Assembly: GCF_024713975.1 (NCBI RefSeq)
Contig: NC_091095.1
Location: 19,500,501-19,564,500, forward strand
DNA from: Paralichthys olivaceus
Taxonomy: Eukaryota > Chordata > Actinopteri > Pleuronectiformes > Paralichthyidae
DNA length: 64,000 bases
Direction: 5' to 3'
The notes under the pieces were generated by a model, which saw only the letters and a list, made by a program, of their open reading frames with translations, was not told the origin of the DNA and searched no databases. Of the stretch, positions 39,601 to 49,648 are shown piece by piece. Within the stretch, counting starts at the first letter, position 1. Each line of letters starts with the position of its first letter. Made by a program: the position numbers and the translations under genes.

Positions 39601-39749
39601 CAGTGAGAGGTGGGTTCAGCTGGCACAGGTTAGTCTGCTGCTGGGAGGTTCGACCGAATCATTCATTACACCATATACAATGTGTTCCAACATGCTAATG
39701 AATAAATGATACACGTTCTTACCATGTTCTCAGTTTGTGAGGGTTACTT
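32215..39749 (-). CDS. rabggta: Rab geranylgeranyltransferase alpha subunit
   Basis: With RABGGTB it adds geranylgeranyl groups to C-terminal Rab cysteines, Rab being presented by REP; cytosolic. Exons (minus): 39749-39723 (ends in ATG), 39584-39474, 38417-38293, 38163-37976, 37560-37303, 37157-37074, 36949-36867, 35376-35281, 34328-34223, 34111-34060, 33984-33896, 33798-33710, 33622-33506, 33424-33311, 33179-33092, 32363-32215. Coding total is 1752 nt, 583 aa (human 567). The N-terminus MHGRLKIK matches the human one. PPTA helical repeats read [28 protein letters not shown] and AWFYYRW (about 60-260). A beta-sandwich region (about 255-360) follows, then [18 protein letters not shown] (about 398-415). 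C-terminal LRRs fill about 465-583. Donors of exons 2 (GTCTGT), 8 and 15 (both GTATCC) and 13 (GTTGAG) are off-consensus, but the frame holds throughout. Confidence 0.96.
36240..36560 (-). repeat. Dispersed fish repeat, copy C (reverse orientation)
   Basis: Reverse complement of the 24070-24350 family: AAATTTCACACACTCAGATA, CACAATGTTAAAGAAAGTGA, CTTCCTTCCACCAAGTTTTG and AACCTCCTTGGCGAAGG in order. It lies in rabggta intron 7. Confidence 0.6.
39060..39340 (+). repeat. Dispersed repeat, copy 2 of 2
   Basis: Homologous in block order to 22150-22480 (CATCTTCCTCTGCG, TTTTCATCCTGATA, ATTTTCACATGGGCTTACTC, ACCAGGGGGCTGGCATG). Located in rabggta intron 2. Confidence 0.5.
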
Positions 39750-39782
39750 CTGCAGAAAGGTCAGGCCTGGAATCGTTTACAT

Positions 39783-39783
<1 letters not shown>

Positions 39784-39834
<51 letters not shown>
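39784..39834. repeat. CA microsatellite
   Basis: About 25 uninterrupted CA units just upstream of the rabggta start-codon exon. Confidence 0.97.
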
Positions 39835-39837
<3 letters not shown>

Positions 39838-40098
39838 ATGACAATTCAATATGATGAGCTCAGCATCACCCTGTGTTCAGTCTCAACCCAACACACAGGC
39901 TGAGTGTGAAGTTAGCTTGCTAATTAGCTCCGTGGTGGTCAGCAGGCACCACAGGGCTGGGCTCATTCAAAGACACAACAGTGACCAGCGGTGGAGAACA
40001 TGTATGATGACAAATAGAACCCATCACATGACAGACACAACATGTCTGCTTACAGACAAACACCGAGCGACGCACTGCTCATCGTGTGACACACGCAC

Positions 40099-40260
40099 CT
40101 GATTCTCTGCGTGGCTTGTTGTTGGTTTTCAGACAACTGATTCATGACAACTACAAATGTTCCTCTTCCGGCTCTAGAGATCTACGTCACTGAGCGTCGC
40201 CCGCTGCCGCTGACACCCGTGGAGGCGTGTGGCCCTCTAGTGGTGGTAGCGACAAACAGC
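40099..40260 (-). promoter_or_regulatory. rabggta: Probable rabggta promoter and non-coding first exon
   Basis: On the minus strand the stretch has a CRE/ATF-like TGACGT (40189-40184) and an ETS-like CCGGAAG (40171-40165) inside GC-rich DNA, a usual TATA-less housekeeping layout. A GTGCGT donor follows GAATCAG ending at 40099, which would close a 5'UTR exon that splices to the 39749-39723 exon. The transcription start itself is not visible. Confidence 0.5.
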
Positions 40261-41235
40261 AGCAGCAACGCACAAAACGAGAACACGTTTCTTATTTTAT
40301 GATATTCACTTGCAAACAATGCAGATAAATATATAAATACATCAGATTGATTACTATAAATTAAAATAGTTTAGAGGCCAACAATAATTAGCTTCAAGAC
40401 TCTTTTTCTCTGTATATGAACACTGTAATTAGAGGCTGTGTTTTCATATACAGTATTTATGCATGAACATGGACACATGTGTGTAACAGAAGGTCTTGGT
40501 CCATGCATTCAATCCAAAACTCAGAGAAAAGATAGAAAATGAGTTGACAGGTGGAGAAGATGGAGAATAACCTCATCTGTTCCTCTTTGATTGCTTCAGT
40601 AGTGTCAAACTAAGGGAAGCACATCCACCAATGTGATGTATCAACAGAGTTATTCACTTTCACCCAAATATCCCTGCAAAGACCAACAAGAGCGCTGTTC
40701 TTTTCCTGTCGTCTTGCTCTTTGATTCACTAGAGGACGTCAAAGGTTTTCCCAAAAGAATTAACCTCACAAGATAATACTCAAGCTTGTTATGGTCCACA
40801 GTGGATAAGCAGCGTTTCCACACCACAGAGTGCAATGCAAATTAAAATATGTTCAAATTCAATTAAGTTTAATTAAGTTGAACAGAGATTCCCTCCCTTA
40901 ATTTCAAGCTACTGTTTATCCACAGACAAATTGTCAAACTAATTAAAAAATCCAAATTTTTCAGGTTTGAATGAATGGAAGTGGATGGTACATGGACCAA
41001 ACTGAAAAGTCAAAATAAATCAATTCAAACATCTGTCCATCCTGGGAGAGGGATCCTTCACATGTTTCTTTCTCTGAGATTTCTACATTTTTTCCCATGT
41101 TTGAGAATTTTTGGTAGTTTTTTCTTCCTCTTGTTGAGGGTTAAAGACAAAGGATGTCACTCCCTGTTAAGCCCGATGAGACAAATTGGAATTTGTGAAC
41201 ATTGGCTATAAAAATAACATTTTATTGATTGATTG

Positions 41236-41306
41236 ACATGAGACTGATACTTAATCTTCTCATCCAACTTTAAGCAAGAGAGCGGGTGAGCAAAATGTCA
41301 AACTAA
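41236..41306 (+). repeat. Dispersed repeat fragment
   Basis: ACATGAGACTGATACTTAAT, CTTCTCATCCAACTTTAAGC and AAAATGTCAAACT in order match a common fish repeat, also represented at 22490-22660. Confidence 0.45.
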
Positions 41307-41378
41307 AGCCCGTAGACAGTGATAGAGGATCACATAATATAGGAAGTGTGTGTTTGAGGACATGAATGTCACACTCAC

Positions 41379-42149
41379 CTAGAATCAGTGTCTTTATTTG
41401 TTGCCGTTGTTCCTTGACCCTCATCTGTCACTTTTCCCTCTCAGCCACCTCTCGTTTCTTCTCTTTATTGATGGTGAAAGTCTGTTCATCTACCTCACAC
41501 TAACTGTCTGTGATATGACACAACATTTCATCTGTCTTCTTCAGCAGCTCTGAGGCCTGAGATGAATCGTTTTTGTCCTTGTTATTAAACACGTGATAAC
41601 TGTTCCCCGGGGCAGCGCGGTGGTGTGGTGGTTAGCACTGTTGCCTCACAGCAAGAAGGTTCAAATCCCAGTCCCGTTTCAGCATGTGTTTTTTCTACGT
41701 ACATTGCAGCTTAACCCCCCAGTCTAAAGACATTCCGAATGGAGTTAGGGTAATTGGAGAATCTAAATTGACTTTAGGTGCAGAATGTGTGAGTGAAGCC
41801 TGGTTGTACCCCGTGTCTCGCCCATTGTCATCTGCTAAAAGGTGAACAGCATCATGTTATATCTCCTAACCTGCTCCCCGAGGAGTTTCATATGATCCTC
41901 CATGGTCCCCCTCTGTCCTCACAGACAAAACTGAATCTGAAAGCATTACAAGGAGAAAAACCTGCACTTCTTCCTGATCCTCCATCCTGATCCTCCATCT
42001 TGCCCTCCACTATTTCACAGACAGAGCTTTTCTGGTTCTCAAGCTTTTCCTTTCTCGCTTTGCAACTCTTGCTGGCCCAGCTCCCTCCAGTCAGGATGAA
42101 TCTGACCTCCGGCACCGTTTCTTCTCCGAAGAGCAAATGAAACCTTGAC
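41379..42149 (-). pseudogene. GIMAP/AIG1-type GTPase exon, SINE-interrupted relic
   Basis: It still has splice edges: a CTGCAG acceptor before 42149 and a GTGAGT donor after 41379. The first part reads EVRFILTGGSWASKSC, an altered P-loop region of fish GIMAP-like proteins, then CEIVEGKMED. After a frame change comes EEQRGTMEDHMKLLGEQVRR, leading to NMMLFT. A SINE (41606-41842) breaks the exon, and beyond it the match resumes as GNSYHVFNNKDKNDSSQASE and LLKKTDEML, with in-frame stops after ITDS and after REK. Much of the G domain (switch regions) is missing between the first two parts. GIMAPs are GTPases of lymphocyte membranes; this copy cannot be functional as it stands. No partner exons were found. 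Confidence 0.75.
41606..41842 (+). mobile_element. tRNA-derived SINE inside the GIMAP relic
   Basis: The head reads GGGGCAGCGCGGTGGTGTGG then TGGTTAGCACTGTTGCCTCA, with an A-box-like TGGTGGTTAGCA and a B box GGTTCAAATCC at 41658-41668. The body includes the family phrase TCTAAATTGACTTTAGGTG and a CCCCGTGTCTCGCCCATTGT near the 3' end. A second copy is at 53305-53502. I did not find a clear target duplication. Confidence 0.75.
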
Positions 42150-44076
42150 CTGCAGAAATAAAAAATGTCAGTTATAGTATCATGTTTCAACTTTGTAAAA
42201 CACTTTCACTGGCTTGATGATGATGCATTTTGTTATAATGTGAAAACTTTCACAGTCAGATAATACAATCTGTCATTTAAGGGGAGAAGATCAGCAAACT
42301 ACAGTGACAAGGTTTCCACACCCAACGTCTCCCTCGCTTCAGATGACTGACATGAGAGGAGAGCACTTCTTAACTTGTGCTTTTTATGTCCTCTAGCGCT
42401 TTTGTGAGAAATTATTTTTAACTCTATTAATCATCTGCTATTCGTGGTCTGAAGAATAACAGACACAAGGGGGAACATTTTTAGAATGACCCTGAACTAC
42501 AACAAACAAGTTTTGAGGCAGATTGAAAGAAGCTACAGGGAAAGATGTTGCAACAGAATCAGCTGAGAATGACTCACGAACTCCCACTGTCATTTATGCT
42601 GTGTGATTAAAAAACATGCAACTGAAACAAAAAATGTGACGAGACAATTAAAAGACCTTTCAGACTTACATACAGTTCAGTGCTATAAAACAACCAACTA
42701 CTTCAGGTTTGGTTCTGACATGGCCCTTTGCTGCATGTCTTTGCCAATATCTGTTTCCATATCATGCTTGTATGTGGTCAAGGACAAATGCCCCAAAGAA
42801 TGTAAATAAAAAAATCAAACAATAAAAAACTAGAGCATCAGAAGCTAAAATTCTTAGTTTCACAAAATGTTTGCATGGATTATTCGTAATTATATTTATT
42901 CATGCCTTTGTCAAGAAACTTGACAAATTAAAGTTTGTTTCTCTGGTAACTGAGACCAAATGTTTTCCTCAAAACCCAAAAAATGTTTTATCAGAAAAGT
43001 AAAATATTACTGTATGAATTTATACTGTGTGCATAAATAGAGATGTTGTCTCTGACACAACCAATGTTCTCAACATTATTAGCTACTTTTATTCTATCTC
43101 ATCTTTTACCTCTTGCTTATTAAAACAAGTGGGAAAAACTATTCTCCCCAGGTTCCTTTTCATCCTCCAATGTAAAAAAATGAAAAACTGTATATAAAAT
43201 CAAATGCACTAAATTACAGCCAAAGATATGCTGGATTCTCAAGACATGTATTTATTTTACAGTAATGTGCTTCATTTAAATCACAGTGTATTCAAAGAGG
43301 ATTTATGCTGTGTGTCATGCATCATAATTATCTTGACAGATACATAATGGTTTTGGGTTGCTCTATAAAAATGTATCATTTAAATCCAGAGCCTAAATTA
43401 GCAAAGTAAATTGTGAAATTATAAATCTCTATTTCACTCAATCAGCTCAATGGAAATAGTTTATTATGTGCGGGTGAAGTATTTGTGGTTGTTTTGTGTC
43501 TCTTTGTAGTCATTTTTCTCTCTTGCTGCATTTCTTGTTTCTAGTACTTTTGTGTGTCCTCATTTAGTTTTTTGTCTCTCTGCAGTCATTACATGTCACT
43601 TCAGAGTTGAGTTGTGTCTCTTTGTATTTGTTTTGCCTGATTGCAGTTGATCTGTGTCACTTTTTGTTTGTTTTGTATCAGTTGTTTAGTGTTTCTTGGC
43701 AACAAAAAATAATGATTTAAATGGTTTTATATAATAAAATACAATTAATAAAATAATTTAGAACTGTAAATAATATTAATAATTACATAATTAGATATAA
43801 CAAATAATATAATCTGTTTTAAAATATGACAAATGAAACTTTATTGAAATTTTGAAGATTGACATTTTTATTGGAAGCTATACAATTTGTACCATAAGCA
43901 AACACATTCATCTTTATAAAACATCAGCAGCACATTATTGACATGTGACCATCAAATAGTACAAATTGTTTGTGTATCTGAAGAAGCAGCACTGACTGAG
44001 CTCTCTCATAGGTTTGATACCATAGTTAATACTTCTCTGTGCTTCACAAGAGAGTTTCCCTTCCAGTGCCGCAGTA
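42150..44076. other. AT-rich spacer with degenerate tandem motif
   Basis: No exon is seen. About 43490-43700 repeats a TGTGTCTCTTTGTAGTCATT-like motif loosely, probably a decayed minisatellite. Minus-strand AATAAA hexamers at 43872-43867 and 43845-43840 lie about 205-235 nt past the Fc-receptor-like stop and are likely poly(A) signals for that gene. Confidence 0.5.
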
Positions 44077-44453
44077 TTAATGCTTATCCAACAGGTTGGA
44101 CATCTCCATCCAGGACAGGTCCCACTGCACCTCCGTTACGTCCTGCTTGGTCGCAGGAAGCCCCTCTGCTGGTACTTCCTGTTTGGAAACTGGCCAGCAG
44201 CCCCAAGTGCGAAACTTCTGGTACCTTCAAAATAATACAATAAGCAGTGATACATTTACTTCACCATCTGTTGGGCTTGTCATTTATGCCTGGATATTTA
44301 CTGTCTTCATACATGTCTGCTGTAGAATGTAGGATGTAAAGATGGGGGAAGATTCTATAGATACTAACCTGTAGTGACAAACGAGCCAAACAGTCAAAGG
44401 AATGACAATCAGAAGTAGAACCGCACATGAAACAATGATCCATTTCCAGGAAC
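44077..44453 (-). CDS. Fc receptor-like exons 7-8: transmembrane segment and tail
   Basis: Exon 7 encodes WIIVSCAVLLLIVIPLTVWL, a single hydrophobic span without charged residues. Exon 8 encodes the basic juxtamembrane RYQKF and a tail with KQDVTEVQWDLSWMEMSNLL, ending at TAA 44079-44077. No YxxL/I/V motif is present. Confidence 0.85.
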
Positions 44454-47400
44454 CTAAACAAGACAACAAATGATATCTGCAATGTGTGCTGATGTTATAT
44501 TACCCACTGCAATAAACAGCTGAAACATAAAGTGGAAAAATGTTTGTAATTGACTTAATCAGATCAAATATCAGCCTTTTATATGCATTAAAATATATAA
44601 AATCAGTTTTATGTTTTTGTTGTCTTTGTATTGTGTTTGCTCTACAGGTCAGTCACAAGCCACAGTTACTTAAGAGATACAGCAAGTACGTACATTTTAC
44701 ATATATGAACATTTTTGTGCTTCACTTCAGTGAGAATAACATTCTAATGGTAAAAGATGACATTTTACTTACAACTCTAACAATAACAGTAGTGAAAAGA
44801 CCCATGGGCTCAACCTGACTAGCTGCACCTTCAGCAAATACTGTTAGATTATTATTATAGAATGAGTCACCCATGACTCATTCAATGAAGTGTCACTCTC
44901 CTTCTAATTGTCCTCTTAGTCTGAGGGTGGATTTAGGACACTCTGCATCCCTCTTCCCAAAAAAGTGTTTTTTCTGCATCAGAGGTCATGTTATCACCCC
45001 TGTCTGTTTTTCAGTAGGTTGCTCTGTCGGTTTGTCACCAAGATTCACAAAACAACAGATTTCAGACAGATGTGGTATGAGTCAGGAAAAGATCCCATTA
45101 TATTTTGGTACCAATCAGATCCAGCAATTTTCTTTAATATTGCATTTTTCGGGGAATTATTCTTGGATCTTGATGAAAAGAATCTGCCACATTAAAGTAC
45201 TGATATCTATTAGTGTGTGAAATTTGGTGCGGCTTGATTGAATTTAAGGGGACTGCTGGGCCTTGGTGAATATGCGCTCTACTGAGTCCCATTCTAATTT
45301 CTTTCATTTCATTGGATCCTGAGGGATCCTCCTGATGATATTAGACCTTGACGTAAAGACAGGGCAGGAGGAGAACCTGACAACCAAAAAGCTTCACTCA
45401 ATAACGTCCAGTTTTATGTATATACGTTGATCAACATTAAATATTTCCTCAAAAACCAGTGAATGTATATATATATATATTATGGCATGCCGTTCAGGAT
45501 TATATATATGTATGTAAATAATAAAAATACCACTTTACCACTAGTGGAGGCTGGAGTCTCCTCTGATGGGAAGATTCCTGAAGGAAACAACAGTTGACAA
45601 GTGTCACTGATGCACTTCTTTATAACACACAGCAGAGTGATGATGTTCAGCTGACCTCTGTCGGGGCTCACTGATAACCAGCTCTCTGGACTCTGCATCC
45701 GTCTGTCGTGGGACGCACACCTGTAGAAGCCTTCATCTTCCTGTGTCACATTCTTAAGAGTCATCTTTATGACTCTGTCTGAACCGGACGAACCGTTAGA
45801 GTTAATTACCGCTCCGTTTTTAAAGAAGCTGGTTTGTTTGTGTTTGCCGCTCTGATACTGACAACTCAACGTGACATCATCACCTGTAAACACAGGGAAG
45901 GCTTGGGTCTTCAGGATGATGTCGCCATCTGTGGGACAAAGATAGAAGGCAAGATTTACCTCTCACTTCTTTTTGTGTATTAAAGGTCCAGTGTGTAAGA
46001 TTTAGGTGAAAGGGAACTAATGGCAGAAATTTAATGTAGAATAATCCTCATGATGTTTTCACTCGTTCATTTCATCTAATTTGTATGAACTGTAGTTTTC
46101 TTTACCCCAGAAAAGGCTTTTTATATGTTAATACTTCATATTTACATCGAGTGGACCCTCTCTACGGAGGCCGCCATGTTTTTGACATTAGTCCAGACTG
46201 GACAAACTAAACACCTTTTGAGTTTTTATGACAACTGGAGCTACCACTGGTTCTCTTTCATGTTTGGAAGGAGAGGGTGAGGTGAGGGGTATTCAGCTGC
46301 AACATGCAATTTCAACACTAGATGTCACAAAATTCTGCACACTGTACCTTTAAATACGGTATATATTATATTATAATATCTAACCATCAGTGCTACACAG
46401 AAGCAGGTGGTTTCTTCCTTGGTTTGTCCTGAAACTTCGCTGTTACACAAGACTCACAGCTTACTGTAATGTTGACTGCATTGCTGCGGCCCCCGGGGCC
46501 CTCACACCAGTACAGTCCACCATTCACACTGGCAGCAGTGAACACAAATGCTTCAGACTTGTCTGCGGTGAAGCGACCTCCTGGTGATGAATAGTGGTCA
46601 GTGAGGTTTGTGGTCCCTGCTTTAAGGTCTGGAGAGAAATGCAGCAGCTTCCACCCTGAGGAGTTAGTCTGGGATGAGGGGCACCGCAGAGTGAAACGCT
46701 CCCCTCTGAACACCTGTCTGGTGTTAGGAGTCAGAGAGAGAAAGGGAGGGGGCAACTCTGTCGGACAGAGGTGGATAGAGAGAAAAAGAAAAGGGGAGAG
46801 AAGATGAGAGAAGGAACAGAAGACCATCTGATTGGTCAATCTGTAATGGACACATGAGGCCATTACTGATATAGCCACATATCTTGACAAAAGGCATTCC
46901 TCAGTCAGCACCAACACAAAACCAGAGAAGTGTTTGACATAGTCAGAAGGTTCCGACAACCAATCAGTGAAGAGTGAAGTCATATGAAGGCAATCAATTG
47001 AAGTGTCTGCCTCCACCAAGGTCAGAGGTCATGTTTGTTTGTGGGTTGGTTGTTTGTAATGAAAAAAACTGATTTGCAGGAAACTCTGTGGAAGGATGTG
47101 GTATATGTCAGAGAAGAACCCTGTAAATTTGGTGCAGATCCAGATCATGGCAAAAAAAAAAAAATCAGACACATTTATGGAACTAATATCTGTGAGTGAG
47201 TGTAGCAGCTTGATTGAATTAAAGGGGACTGATGGGCCTTGGCGGAGGTGCGCTCCACTGAATGCCCTTCTAGTTTTAACTGTAAATCTCTGCTGTCTGT
47301 GAAACTTGTGCTCTCACTTAATGTAATTTGCCTTCAGCTGTACTCCATTTTTTAAAATCACTTGCTCAGCTGTGGTCTTGTAATTCACCTGTGGCTACAC

Positions 47401-49585
47401 TTGACTAACTGTTGCACATTTAGGAAACAACCTTCTCATGTGATAATCTGCCAAACACAGTCACCATGAATTTCTCCAGTAGGGGTTAGATTACTTATTT
47501 AATTCCTACATGAACAATGTGCTCTGACTCATAATCCACATAATACAAATCCAACAATGTATCTAATGCAACATAATGCAAGTCCTGCTACCCATTTTAT
47601 TGCTGCTTAGCAACAGCAGTGTCATGCTCACTGTTTTCAAAGCAGGAAAATGGCTCCACGTTTCACAGCAATGACATAGGATTTTATAATAATGATAAAT
47701 ATTAGTATTGAGTAATAAAAGGGTGTAAAATATGATGACTTGTTTCCTCTGCTGACAAACTTGCCATCATAATAACCTTGCTGGTGCAAGGACACTTTTA
47801 AAGGTAATGGGAGATGGCACTTTGATTGGTTTATTGCATGTTATTCCCAAAACACACCTCTGAATAGTAATGAGACAATACAAATCATGTCAGATCAGCA
47901 ACATTCTTTTCTGCCAAGTGTTTGATATGGGTTGTTCTAAAGTCACTGTTACACAGTGAGTGTTGTTTTAACCATGATATGGAAATAGTTCAGTAGGAGT
48001 TATGACTGTTTGAGGAAAATGAGGAGCATCTGTGTGTCTCTGCATTAGTCAGTGTGAGACTGAACAACCTCTCTCCTCATCTGATTCGTCCTGTGCGAAG
48101 CAGAAACCTGATTCCGCGCTGCAGAGGCTGCAGTCGTAGCTGCTGCTCACCTGACACTCTGAGCGAGACCGTCCGGGCCTTCACCACAAACATAGTCTTG
48201 TTCTCCCGACACTCGGCTTGGCACCAGTACCTGTCAGTGTCCTCCCTTGTTACCGCGGTGATGAAGTAGATGTCACCAGAGACCAGGTGCCTGGGGTTGG
48301 GGTTGTGTGGTTTGGACCTGTACCAGCGGTAGCTCTTCACAAAAGCAGAGAGTGACTCCACAGTGCACTGCAGGAGCACGCTCTCACCCAGGTAGATGTT
48401 TGGCCCCGGAGGCTTCACAGAGACACTGGCCTCCAGAGATCCTGCAGGAACAGGGAAGACTCTGTTTTGGGCTTTTTCATGCTTGAGTCAAATTTACTGT
48501 ATCTGTGAGTCAGACAGGTGCACAGTGAATCATCTCCTCTGCCAGTACCTTTAAATTCAGCAACATGGAGAACTACACCTGAAACACAGAGGAATGATTT
48601 TACACAAACATAACTCATATCATCACATGAAATATGTTCAGTCTACTGTGTGGCCATCAGGAGAAAAATCGATCTTCTATCTACTAATTCCAAAAATCTC
48701 TATCAGTCTGTCTGTTGCTTGAATATCTCAAGAACCATTCATCTTATCAGCTTCACACTTGGAATGTGCATTCTTATCAGGGGTATTGAATTTGTCGTGA
48801 TTTAGAGGCGCGATATGTTTTTTAATAAACAGGTAAACAGTGCCTTGCAATCTGTGAGGGCGGGGCTTTAACAAACGGTCTATGGACTGAATTGATCATT
48901 GACCATGTTCTCGAATAATCTACTGCAGTGGTGACAACTGAGTCTAATCTTGGGTCAAAACCACAGCTTGATCATTTTAATAATTTGCCTTATTTATTTC
49001 ACCATATTGGACTGACGCAGAAGTAATTAAAGCATAACATTCATTTTGTTGCTACCATTTTTTTCTATCGAGCTGAACTGCAGAGCTTTAATTTTGAAAG
49101 TTGTGAACTTGGGTCTGAAGATTGTATCGGTTGCTCAACAGACCTGAAATGAATGTTATGAAAAACATTTGACCATTAAAAAAAAAGAATCACAGATGCA
49201 CAATGCTTCATTAAATTTAACCAGGTGGGATGAACACAAAGTTTTCTAACTTTGCTCATTAGACTGTTTATAAAAAGCTCTGCACGCAAACAATAAAAAG
49301 TGACAGTATATTGTAGAATGACTGAGGAGGACTCACTAATGACAAGGAATAATTGTATTAATAAAGAAGAAGTAACAACATGGCCGTCTCAGATGGTTTT
49401 AATCCGCCAGCAGAAAGCCAGACAGTCAAGGTCCACCACTGAGTTTGGATAAAATAACCAAACAATATAAAGTAACATTAAAAAAATAAGTTAATCACTT
49501 CTGGTGGATTCAATATGTCTAAATAAAACTTTTTATACAAAAATAATAGCAGTGGATGATGCTTTGAAGTCACAGACCATCCGAG

Positions 49586-49648
<63 letters not shown>

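Noticed and set aside
41606-41680. tRNA-like head with A and B boxes
   Set aside because: It belongs to a SINE: no cloverleaf-length acceptor stem, and a second copy of the same head occurs at 53305.
46440-46465. GTAAGC donor for Ig exon 2 at 46464
   Set aside because: It would leave phase 0, which does not fit the next exon; GTGAGT at 46457-46452 keeps the frame.
46393-47019. 208-aa minus-strand frame
   Set aside because: It is Ig exon 4 (46757-46458) of the Fc receptor-like gene plus intron read-through and part of repeat copy E.
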